Of a stretch of 36,685 nt of DNA, positions 13,605-20,261 are shown piece after piece. Location: positions 1 through 36,685 of the IMG/VR virus record IMGVR_UViG_3300046002_004749; one strand, 5' to 3'. Position 1 is the stretch's first letter. Each line of letters begins with the position of its first letter. This DNA is from a virus. The position numbers were made by a program, and so were the translations under genes. The notes beneath the pieces were generated by a model. It was not told the DNA's origin. It saw only the letters and a program-made list of their open reading frames with translations, and searched no databases.

Positions 13605-15640
13605 AAGATCCAAAAGACTGCTTGGCAGCATTCGTCAAAGCGCAGTCAGACGAACACGACAACCGCGAGCTGTCCCGCGAAGAGGATTACTTTTGTTTGG
13701 AAAAGGGCGGCCAGTGGGAAGATAACGTTGTTAACGCGATGGGTAATCGCCCAAAGTTCACGTTTGATAAAGTCAATCCAATCATTGACGATATTATGGC
13801 TGAAGTCGAAGGCATGGACTTCGGCATTAGAGTCAGACCAGCAGGCGGCGGAGCAACGAAAGAGCTTTCAGAGACGTATGCAGGCGTTATACGCTACATC
13901 GAAAACCTGTCTGACGCTTCTACCATTTACCGCCAATCAACACGCCGCATTTGTCGGCGCGGCGTTGACTTCATTCGCTTAGATACAGGTTGGTCAGGTG
14001 AAGGCTTTGACCAGGATATTCTGATTAAGTCTGTGCCTGATTCGGTCAATCGCGTATGGCTTGGCTATCACGAAAAGCAAGACGGCTCAGACGCAAAGGA
14101 GGCTTGGCAGCTTCGGGCGATGGACTCAAAAGAGTTTGAAAAAGAATACGGCAGGCCTTGCATCAGTGTTGGGATTGATGCAGAAGATTACACCAAAGAA
14201 GAGCGTAGCGACGTTGCCACTTTCTTGGAATACTTGTGTGCTAGGCCATACGAAAAAACACTAGCTTTACTCAGTAATGGCAAAGTGATTGAGCTAACCA
14301 AAGAAACGCAATTGATCATTGATGAATTGGCTTTGCTTGGTATTGAAGTCGAGCGCACTCGCAAAGTTCCTGCGGTTAAAGTGTATAGCCGCTTCCTAGA
14401 TGGTCAGGATTGGCTAGGCGCTGAAATGCTGACGGTTTGGGATTCAATTCCAATCATTCCTGTTTACGGTAACTTTGAGCTATTCGACGGCAATATCAGT
14501 TATTCGTCAATCACTCGGCGCTTAATGGATGCTCAGCGAGTTTACAACTACGCACGAAGCCGCGAGATTGAAGAAGGCGCACTGGCTCCACGTAAGAAAC
14601 TGTTAATGACTGCCAAGCAAGTCAGCAACAAGCTAACGCAGAAGCAGCTTAGCGAAATGAATACAAGTGCTGATCCGGTGCTGATTTACACAGCAGACGG
14701 TGAAGCGCCACCGCCATTTGAAACGGCAGGCCCACAGATCAACCCTAACCTAGCCAATACCGCAGCCGCATCGAATCAAGACATGGCAGAGCAAGGCGGC
14801 GTTTACTCAGCTCAACAAGGCGCTAATCCTCGCTACCAATCTGGCTGGGCTGTTGAGCAGATGATTAGCAAAGGCGACGCTAAGACGACTAAATGGTTAA
14901 ACTCTACCGCTATCGCCGTGCGCCGCATTGCCAACATGATCATTGCAGCCATTCCGAAGGTTTACGATAACCAGCGGCAATTACGCATCCTAAACGATGA
15001 CGGCACCGACGATATGGTGACGATTAACGAAGAAGTAATCGACCAGCAAACCGGACGCGTTGTGACAGTTAACGACTTATCACAAGGCAAGTATGATGTA
15101 GTTGTCGAGCTAGATAAGGCGTTTAAATCACGCAGAAACGAAGCGGCCGAGCGATTGATTGCGCTTGCTGGTATTGATCAAAGCCTGATGATTGAAGCTG
15201 CTGATATTGTTTATGGCTCGATTGACGTTCCAGGTGCTGAGCAAATCCGCCAACGCAAGCGCGCTGCAATGCTCAAGCAAGGCATGATACCTGACACGCA
15301 AATGACTGACGAAGAGAAGCAAGAAGCTGATATGCTGATTCAACAGCAACAACAGCAAGCAGCTCAACAAGCGCAGCAAATGGCTCCGGTGACTCAGGCG
15401 ATGATTGCTAACTATGAATCGCTAATCAAAGAGCGCGACGCCAAAACGATGAAAGTTATTGAAGACATGCAGCTAGAGCAAGAGAAGCTAAACCTTCAGA
15501 AGCAAAAGCAGATTGATGATGTGATGCTTAAGCTGACTGAAATGGAGCAGAAGTATGCCATGCAACTTAACCAAGAAGCGCAGCAAAACATGGTGTCTAG
15601 TGTAAATAATGGCCAAATATTTGACACGCCAACAAATTGA
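13598..15640 (+). CDS. Portal protein, P22 gp1-like
   Basis: 680 residues (P22 gp1 is 725). N-terminal features such as GGQWEDN, RPKFTFDKVNPIIDDI and RRICRRGVDFIRLDTGW match the P22-type portal family. The dodecameric portal forms the DNA channel at one capsid vertex. The C-terminal ~110 residues hold a Gln/Ala-rich segment (about 580-597) and a long coiled coil, resembling the helical barrel that extends into the P22 head. The start overlaps the terminase end by 7 bp. Confidence 0.92.
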   Translation: MVKDPKDCLAAFVKAQSDEHDNRELSREEDYFCLEKGGQWEDNVVNAMGNRPKFTFDKVNPIIDDIMAEVEGMDFGIRVRPAGGGATKELSETYAGVIRYIENLSDASTIYRQSTRRICRRGVDFIRLDTGWSGEGFDQDILIKSVPDSVNRVWLGYHEKQDGSDAKEAWQLRAMDSKEFEKEYGRPCISVGIDAEDYTKEERSDVATFLEYLCARPYEKTLALLSNGKVIELTKETQLIIDELALLGIEVERTRKVPAVKVYSRFLDGQDWLGAEMLTVWDSIPIIPVYGNFELFDGNISYSSITRRLMDAQRVYNYARSREIEEGALAPRKKLLMTAKQVSNKLTQKQLSEMNTSADPVLIYTADGEAPPPFETAGPQINPNLANTAAASNQDMAEQGGVYSAQQGANPRYQSGWAVEQMISKGDAKTTKWLNSTAIAVRRIANMIIAAIPKVYDNQRQLRILNDDGTDDMVTINEEVIDQQTGRVVTVNDLSQGKYDVVVELDKAFKSRRNEAAERLIALAGIDQSLMIEAADIVYGSIDVPGAEQIRQRKRAAMLKQGMIPDTQMTDEEKQEADMLIQQQQQQAAQQAQQMAPVTQAMIANYESLIKERDAKTMKVIEDMQLEQEKLNLQKQKQIDDVMLKLTEMEQKYAMQLNQEAQQNMVSSVNNGQIFDTPTN

Positions 15641-15665
15641 CGCCAAAATAATGACGTAAGCGGTA

Positions 15666-15683
15666 CGACAGCGCTATCTGTCG
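15666..15683 (+). other. Hairpin between portal and scaffold genes
   Basis: CGACAG and CTGTCG form a 6-bp perfect stem with a 6-nt loop in the 70-bp gap before the scaffold gene. No U tract follows. It may be an RNA processing or stability element separating portal mRNA from the more abundant scaffold/coat mRNA. Confidence 0.5.
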
Positions 15684-15710
15684 GCTCAAATAACCATGAA
15701 GGTGCTTTAA

Positions 15711-16532
15711 ATGAATGAAGAGTTGAACGACGTTATTACATCTTTTGATGATGAACCCGTATTACAGGACGTAGACGAGCCAAGCCAACAAGATGAAGAC
15801 ACGCCATCGGGGATCAACGCCGATTCGGAACCGGACACCGAGACAAATACCGAAGACCAGCCAAAAACTGGTAACAAGCTGCAAGAGCGACTGGATAAGT
15901 TAACCGCAGAAAAGTATGCAGAGAAGCGCAGAGCTGATGAATTAGCCGCGAAGATTGCAGAACTTGAGCGAGCGAAACCAGTTCAACTTGGCGAAGATTT
16001 GCAAGAGCCTGTTATGCCTGATGACATTTTCGACGCAGACGCGATGCGGAAATACCATTCAGAAATGGCGCAATATAATCGCAAGATGGCAGCGCATGAA
16101 GCGAAAGCTTTAATGAACAACACTGCAAGCGAGCAGAAAGCGCTACAGCAACAAACGGAGCAACGGCAAATTGTCCAAGAGTTTGCAAAGCGTACACTAA
16201 CTGCCGGATATACGATTGACCAAATCGAGCAGGCAGGCACAGCGCTAGTAAATGCAGGACTCAGCCAGGAATTGCAGTTAATGCTGCTAGAAGACGACGC
16301 AGGGCCGCAAATCACAATGTACTTGGTGAAAAATCCAGACGCAGCGCAAGAATTGCTAACCATGCCGACTCACAAAGCAGCCGTTGCGATTGCAACAAAG
16401 ATTAAAGCTCAAGCTGTTAAGACTAAAGCCAGAGCGACAAACGCGCCTGATCCAATTCCTGAGACTCGCGGAGCCTCACTTGTGGACAGCGACGAAAACG
16501 ACAAATTTTTCAAAAACGCTAAATTCATTTAA
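15711..16532 (+). CDS. Scaffolding protein
   Basis: 273 residues (P22 gp8 is 303). The first ~60 residues are strongly acidic and probably disordered. Next come a coiled coil (QERLDKLTAEKYAEKRRADE) and helical regions, and the C-terminal part is basic before a short acidic end. It lies between portal and coat, the P22 position. It directs coat assembly into a procapsid and then leaves. The call comes from order, length and composition; scaffolds are poorly conserved in sequence. Confidence 0.8.
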   Translation: MNEELNDVITSFDDEPVLQDVDEPSQQDEDTPSGINADSEPDTETNTEDQPKTGNKLQERLDKLTAEKYAEKRRADELAAKIAELERAKPVQLGEDLQEPVMPDDIFDADAMRKYHSEMAQYNRKMAAHEAKALMNNTASEQKALQQQTEQRQIVQEFAKRTLTAGYTIDQIEQAGTALVNAGLSQELQLMLLEDDAGPQITMYLVKNPDAAQELLTMPTHKAAVAIATKIKAQAVKTKARATNAPDPIPETRGASLVDSDENDKFFKNAKFI

Positions 16533-16543
16533 AGGAGCCTATC

Positions 16544-17809
16544 ATGGCTAACTCATTACAAAGTAACTACAACAAGAAATTGTTGATGCAGTTTACCAAG
16601 TCATTCATGTCTGAATTGACTATTGCTAAATCAGTTGAACGTCAAGTGTTAGTAAACGACTTTGACGCCACAACTGGCGGCCAAGTTGCAATGAAGCGCC
16701 CAACTCAGTACGCACCACAGCGCACGAATGACGGCGATTTATCAGCAGCATCAACTAACCCAATCAAAGTCGGTCAAGTAATCGGTGAAGTCGGACAATA
16801 CTGCACAGTATTAGTTGAAGCGACTCAAACCGAAAAAGCGTTACAGTTAAACCAACTGGACGAGCTGTTACGTCCTGCTGCTGTTGACATGGCGATTGCC
16901 GTTGAATCTGAGCTTGCAAGCCGCATGGTTAAAGCTGCTGCAATGCAATCAGGCACAAAAGGCACCTTGATCAACAAATGGTCAGACGTTGCCAATGCTG
17001 GCGCTTTATTCCGTCAAGCTGGCGCACCAGAAGGCGACAAGTACGCAGTTATCAACAACTTTGAACAAGTTGCATTAGCTGACAAGCAATCTAGCTTAGC
17101 TGTTAACCCTAATGTTGCTGACGCTTGGTCTTCTGCAACTGTGGCAACTCGCTTTGCTGGTTTTGATCGCGTATTAACGTCAAGCAACCTGGCGCAGTAC
17201 ACAGTCGGCACAGTAACTGCGGCGGCTTTATCAGCTACTCCGGCAGCTACTTACACCACGTATAAAGACACTTACCAAATGACTTTGGCGTTATCTGGTG
17301 TAACTCCATCAACTGGCACAATCAAAGCTGGCCAGCAAATCCAAATTGCTGCAAGCAAGCTGGTTAACTTCCGCAACCGCAACATTGTACGCAGCACCGC
17401 AGGCGACGTGCCTATCACTTTGACAGTGTTGGAAGATGCAACAGCATCAGCAGGCGTTATCGCAGCTCTTAAAGTGTCTGGCGCAGCAATCTTTGAATCT
17501 GGCGTTGATGCAGCGTTCAACACTGTAAACCGCGCTTTCACTTCAGGCGATGCGCTGGTATTCTTAGGTACTGCAAGCTCTGTTCAAACTCCGGCATTAG
17601 CCTACCATAAAGGCTTCTTCGGTATGGGTTCAGTGCAATTGCCTAAGTTGGACAGCTTAGACTCAATGGTCATGAACTATGAAGGCTTCTCGATTCGCGT
17701 TCATAAGTTTAGCGATGGTAAGGCGAATAAGTCTTTCTATCGTTATGACATTCTGCCAACTTTTGCTTGTTACAACCCATTTTGGGGCATGCAGGTCAGC
17801 GGCACCTAA
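16544..17809 (+). CDS. Major capsid (coat) protein, P22 gp5-like
   Basis: 421 residues (P22 gp5 is 430). Segments such as RQVLVNDFD, PTQYAPQRTNDGDLS, AVESELASRM and ATRFAGFDRVLTSSNLA align with the P22 coat fold. P22 has GFDDVLRSPKL at the last position. Residues of about 225-345 are β-rich and probably form the inserted telokin-like I-domain. The ATG has a strong AAAGGAG. The gene ends at the terminator 17829-17850, which suits a highly expressed last gene of its unit. Confidence 0.9.
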   Translation: MANSLQSNYNKKLLMQFTKSFMSELTIAKSVERQVLVNDFDATTGGQVAMKRPTQYAPQRTNDGDLSAASTNPIKVGQVIGEVGQYCTVLVEATQTEKALQLNQLDELLRPAAVDMAIAVESELASRMVKAAAMQSGTKGTLINKWSDVANAGALFRQAGAPEGDKYAVINNFEQVALADKQSSLAVNPNVADAWSSATVATRFAGFDRVLTSSNLAQYTVGTVTAAALSATPAATYTTYKDTYQMTLALSGVTPSTGTIKAGQQIQIAASKLVNFRNRNIVRSTAGDVPITLTVLEDATASAGVIAALKVSGAAIFESGVDAAFNTVNRAFTSGDALVFLGTASSVQTPALAYHKGFFGMGSVQLPKLDSLDSMVMNYEGFSIRVHKFSDGKANKSFYRYDILPTFACYNPFWGMQVSGT

Positions 17810-17828
17810 TAGGTTCCAATGTAATAAG

Positions 17829-17850
17829 AGGGCGCGAAAGCGCCCTTTTT
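17829..17850 (+). terminator. Rho-independent terminator after the coat gene
   Basis: A 6-7 bp GC-rich stem (GGGCGC/GCGCCC) is capped by a GAAA tetraloop and followed by five U residues. It ends the head operon. The stop codon of the minus-strand HNH gene lies in its T tract. Confidence 0.92.
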
Positions 17851-18421
17851 ATTGGTATCTTTTAACTATCGCTTCAGCAACTCTTTTATCTTCTTGAAGC
17901 TCAGCCACGAGCAAAGCAAGCTCATGCTTTCTTTTCTTCCAAGCTAAGTGTGCAGAAAGCTCGCTGTCGAAATATCCGAGAAAGTCGCTTTTCTTGGTGA
18001 ATGGATTGCTGCACCTTGATTGATAAACCTTATCTCTTGAGTGAAAGTTAACACCAATCATCGTGCAGCCTCTTGCGGCTTTATTTTCATTAATGAAGCT
18101 GTTTGTCATCGAGCTAACAAATACGCATGTTTCAGGAGAGTAAACCTTGTTGTCTTGACGCAAAATATCCTTGTCAAGTTGCTTGCCTTGCCAATCTTGC
18201 TGAATCATCCAGCTTCTGAAATTGCTAAAAGTAAGCCATTCATCACATACATAGCAGCCAATGTATGACGGCTTTTTTGCTTGGTATATTTTTGAGTAGC
18301 ATCGAGTAATCATGCTTTGCCATGCCTTATAGAAAGGACACATAACATGCTTACCGTTTATGATTGGGTTTACTTTGTAATCAATGTCGTTGAAGCCAAC
18401 GCCACAAAGGAGCTTTGCCAT
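17849..18421 (-). CDS. HNH homing endonuclease with AP2-like domain
   Basis: 190 residues. The N-terminal part holds the degenerate HNH pattern typical of phage free-standing homing endonucleases: WQSMITRCYSK, VCDEWLTFSNFRSWM, LDKDIL and NKVYSPETCVFVS. The C-terminal part (RGCTMIGVNF, KVYQSRCS, LGYFDSELSAHLAWKKRKHE) fits an AP2-type DNA-binding domain. It would cut an allele lacking the insertion and spread by repair. It is opposite in strand to the late genes, has its own promoter and structured leader, and lies between coat and gp4, so it is a mobile intruder. Confidence 0.85.
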   Translation of the reverse strand: MAKLLCGVGFNDIDYKVNPIINGKHVMCPFYKAWQSMITRCYSKIYQAKKPSYIGCYVCDEWLTFSNFRSWMIQQDWQGKQLDKDILRQDNKVYSPETCVFVSSMTNSFINENKAARGCTMIGVNFHSRDKVYQSRCSNPFTKKSDFLGYFDSELSAHLAWKKRKHELALLVAELQEDKRVAEAIVKRYQ

Positions 18422-18513
18422 AATATCTCTACCTTTTGAGATTCCTGAATTAGAATGGCGGCAACTGGCTTCAGGTGTGACCAGCTTTCGGGAGCTAACC
18501 TAGCCGCACATAA
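18422..18513 (-). promoter_or_regulatory. Structured 5' leader of the HNH gene
   Basis: On the minus-strand transcript an outer stem pairs GCGGC (18503-18507) with GCCGC (18458-18462) and encloses a second stem, CTGGTCA/TGA-AG-CCAG (18465-18484), with a 4-nt loop. Near the start codon ATCTC/GAGAT closes a small hairpin with the AAGG ribosome site in its loop. Homing endonuclease genes of T4 are known to be delayed by leader hairpins; a similar control here is inference. Confidence 0.5.
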
Positions 18514-18522
18514 ATTATAGCA
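18514..18522 (-). promoter_or_regulatory. Extended -10 promoter for the HNH gene
   Basis: On the minus strand TGC-TATAAT is a perfect -10 with an extended TGn element (TATAAT at 18514-18519). No good -35 is seen at 16-18 bp, which extended -10 promoters can lack. Confidence 0.6.
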
Positions 18523-18536
18523 ACAAAACATAGAAG

Positions 18537-18565
18537 TTGCACGATTAACGAAGTTGGTTTAATCT
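18537..18565 (+). promoter_or_regulatory. Promoter for the putative non-coding RNA
   Basis: TTGCAC (18537-18542), 17-bp spacer, TAATCT (18560-18565). It would start RNA at about 18571-18573, at the foot of the long stem described for the downstream RNA. It diverges from the HNH promoter 15 bp away. Box matches are moderate. Confidence 0.5.
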
Positions 18566-18569
18566 ATTG

Positions 18570-18771
18570 AAATTACCTCTTGGCTTGGCGACTAATGGCC
18601 GATGCAAGGTTACAGACTAAAGCTGCTTCCTCAGCTTGTTATAGCTTCCTTGTTGAAATTGTCGCAGGCAGGTTCTTTCCGTCCACATAGTACGGTTTCT
18701 ACCTTTCCGCCATAGCTGCATGGTGCCGACATCGCAGCAAACAGACCAGCCTTGTGCTGGTTTTGTTTTTT
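18570..18771 (+). ncRNA. Putative structured non-coding RNA, about 200 nt
   Basis: A 465-bp gap before the gp4 gene has no convincing coding sequence but strong RNA structure on the plus strand. A long irregular stem pairs 18569-18592 with 18661-18679. It consists of GAAA/TTTC, ACCT/AGGT, and GCTTG(g)CGAC/GTCGCAGGC. Nested in it are CAAGG (18605-18609)/CCTTG (18648-18652) and AAGCTG (18620-18625)/CAGCTT (18632-18637). Then come CCGT/ACGG and GCTGC/GCAGC hairpins, and finally an intrinsic terminator at 18745-18771. A promoter lies just upstream. I do not recognise the family; 6S, tmRNA, RNase P and group I intron cores do not fit. Confidence 0.55.
18745..18771 (+). terminator. Rho-independent terminator of the putative RNA
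   Basis: ACCAGC (18745-18750) and GCTGGT (18756-18761) pair around CTTGT, followed by a U-rich run broken by one G. No open reading frame on this strand ends before it, which implies a non-coding transcript. Confidence 0.85.
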
Positions 18772-18850
18772 GTAAGCAAAATTCCTAAAAGTAAGTATAA
18801 AACCAAGAATGTAAGCGCTTCTTGAGTATTGCGTATGCCTGCTGAATAAA

Positions 18851-18859
18851 TGCTATACT
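18851..18859 (+). promoter_or_regulatory. Late promoter for the tail/ejection operon
   Basis: Extended -10 TGC-TATACT (18851-18859), with TTGCGT at 18829-18834 as a weak -35 (19-bp spacer). It shares GCTATACT with the promoters at 11482 and 26347 and lies 27 bp before the gp4 homologue. Confidence 0.6.
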
Positions 18860-18885
18860 AAATAAAACTTTCTCAGGGCTTCACC

Positions 18886-19323
18886 ATGATCACAAAAGGC
18901 GATTTAATCAAAGGCGCAATGCAGCACTTAGCTGCTGATGGTTTATTAATGCAACCAATGGCGCAAGATAACCAGGCAGCTTTGCAGCACCTTGACGACT
19001 TTGCAGCTAGTTATGCAGCCATCGGTCAAGATGTCGGCTATCTTCAACCGTTAGAATATGGCACAAGCACAGAGTCAGACGATTCCGGCGTTGATGTGTC
19101 ATTGGTTGGCCCTGTTAAAGTTATGCTTGCTGCCTATATTGCAAATATGTTTGGCAAAGAATTAAACCATAGCAAAACGACATGGGCTGAAGGTATGATG
19201 ATGAAGCAACTGGTTAGCGTTGACGGATGCAAATATCCTGTGACGCTTCCGGTTGGTTCAGGCAATTACGATTCAATGAGTGACCAGCAATACTATCGCG
19301 GCGGTTTGCCGTTTGAAAATTAA
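18886..19323 (+). CDS. Tail accessory protein, P22 gp4-like
   Basis: 145 residues (P22 gp4 is 166). MITKGDLIKGAMQHLAADGL, LQHLDDFAASYAAIGQDVGY and VKVMLAAYIANMFGKEL match the gp4 family. It binds beneath the portal ring after packaging and begins sealing the head. It is the first gene of the second late unit, behind its own promoter. AAGGAG follows immediately for the next small gene. Confidence 0.88.
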   Translation: MITKGDLIKGAMQHLAADGLLMQPMAQDNQAALQHLDDFAASYAAIGQDVGYLQPLEYGTSTESDDSGVDVSLVGPVKVMLAAYIANMFGKELNHSKTTWAEGMMMKQLVSVDGCKYPVTLPVGSGNYDSMSDQQYYRGGLPFEN

Positions 19324-19333
19324 GGAGTAAGCA

Positions 19334-19405
19334 ATGCCAGCACAAGACACGCCAATCAAAGAAAAACCAGTCGGCACTAACAAGAAAAAGCCGTCTAAAA
19401 AATGA
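19334..19405 (+). CDS. Lys-rich microprotein, 23 aa
   Basis: Reads MPAQDTPIKEKPVGTNKKKP followed by SKK. It is very short, but has an excellent AAGGAG 7 nt before the ATG, and its TGA overlaps the ATG of the next gene (ATGA). This suggests real translation, either as a functional basic peptide or as a leader that couples the next gene. No family. Confidence 0.6.
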   Translation: MPAQDTPIKEKPVGTNKKKPSKK

Positions 19406-19893
19406 GTAACGAAGCAGCTTTGATTGTCATTGTGGCAATATGGCTGTTTAGCGGCAGAGGGTTAAACCTCTGCTTGCTTATTGCGGCTTACTATGTTGCA
19501 TTTCTTTCTGTAGATATTACCGCCCTTTCTCGCTTGTTTGTCGCTGATACAACCAGCGTTTATGGCACTTACGCCATACAAGCAAGCCTCGACAGCTTAA
19601 TGCTGCTATCTATCATATATTTATCAAGTTTTCATCACAAATCTACAAGGATTTATCTAGGTTATGGCGCTATCATTGGTACTAGCTTATTATTAAACGG
19701 TTTGATGCTGTTTGATCAAATAACTGATTTATCAATGTTTTATCGCGCACATGCTATACGTCAAGACTTTTCGATTCCGCTTGATGTGCTGTTCGCTGTG
19801 CTAGGGAGTGCATTTGGTGGACAATCACATACTGATAGTGATTTGCGTACTGGTTACGATTCAAACTATAATCGCTCTAATAGTGATTATTAA
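19402..19893 (+). CDS. Multi-span membrane protein, 163 aa
   Basis: At least four hydrophobic segments (about residues 5-17, 23-37, 64-76, 87-103), then a polar C-terminal tail rich in Ser, Asp, Asn and Tyr from about 140. It is encoded inside the tail operon between the gp4 and gp10 homologues, where P22 has no membrane protein. A role in lysis, superinfection exclusion or DNA entry is possible; I cannot choose. Its end overlaps a separate membrane-peptide reading frame starting at 19817. Confidence 0.6.
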   Translation: MSNEAALIVIVAIWLFSGRGLNLCLLIAAYYVAFLSVDITALSRLFVADTTSVYGTYAIQASLDSLMLLSIIYLSSFHHKSTRIYLGYGAIIGTSLLLNGLMLFDQITDLSMFYRAHAIRQDFSIPLDVLFAVLGSAFGGQSHTDSDLRTGYDSNYNRSNSDY

Positions 19894-19996
19894 CTTATTC
19901 AAGGCTATGAAACATGAGCGACGAACTGATAAACCTGCGGCAGAAAGTAGATCAACACGAACGCGAGATTATCGCGATTCAAACCTCGACGCGTGA
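19817..19996 (+). CDS. Candidate overlapping small membrane protein, 59 aa (GTG start)
   Basis: In another frame from both neighbours, a GTG at 19817 has AGGGAG 8 nt upstream. It opens a frame with one long hydrophobic segment (ILIVICVLVTIQTIIALIVI), then a basic polar tail with many Arg and Asp. It overlaps the 163-residue gene by 77 bp and the next gene by 83 bp. Nested membrane proteins are common in phage lysis cassettes (Rz1-like, antiholins). The ribosome site and composition support it, but it may be chance. Confidence 0.4.
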   Translation: MDNHILIVICVLVTIQTIIALIVIINLFKAMKHERRTDKPAAESRSTRTRDYRDSNLDA

Positions 19997-20261
19997 AATG
20001 ATTGATGGGCAAAAGTCTTCGACTAAAGCCATTCAAGAATTGGTTGCGACACTTGAGCGATACATGGTTAAGCATGATCACGTTGCCGCACAATCAACTG
20101 AACTGACAAAAGACGTCAGAGCTTTACGCGAGCAAGCCGCAGCTAATCAGCCAATGATTGACAGCATCAGAAACTTCGGCGGAAAGATTAGCTGGCTTTT
20201 GGTTTCTACCCTGCTTAGTCCGGCAGCTATTGCTGCTCTATTCGCTTTCGGTGGCAAATAA
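19914..20261 (+). CDS. Coiled-coil protein with C-terminal membrane anchor, 115 aa
   Basis: Residues 1-85 are amphipathic coiled coil (LINLRQKVDQHEREIIAIQT; LTKDVRALREQAA). Residues 92-112 are hydrophobic (ISWLLVSTLLSPAAIAALFA). This layout is like XhlA-type hemolysin/holin partners and other tail-anchored phage proteins. It lies next to two further membrane-protein genes, so a small membrane cluster is embedded in the tail operon. The stop overlaps the gp10 start (TAATG). The role is a guess: holin partner or spanin-like. Confidence 0.6.
   Translation: MSDELINLRQKVDQHEREIIAIQTSTREMIDGQKSSTKAIQELVATLERYMVKHDHVAAQSTELTKDVRALREQAAANQPMIDSIRNFGGKISWLLVSTLLSPAAIAALFAFGGK

Noticed and set aside
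15983-16363. Minus-strand reading frame opposite the scaffold gene
   Set aside because: Cys/Ser-rich composition typical of an antisense shadow of Gln/Ala-rich coding sequence.
18586-18645. Group I intron core (CAGACTAAAG resembles the conserved R element)
   Set aside because: No matching S element (TAGTC-type) pairs with it, the flanks are not split exons, and the coat gene ends normally upstream.
18661-18740. tRNA gene (GGTTCTTTCC resembles a T-loop)
   Set aside because: No acceptor stem, D-arm or CCA pairing can be drawn around it.
17849-18771. IscB/HEARO-type endonuclease with guide RNA
   Set aside because: The endonuclease has no RuvC or bridge-helix features; it is a 190-residue HNH/AP2 homing type, and the RNA lies divergent rather than upstream in the same orientation.
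18720-18788. 22-codon reading frame starting MVPTSQQTDQP inside the putative RNA
   Set aside because: No ribosome site, and the frame runs through the terminator hairpin and U tract.
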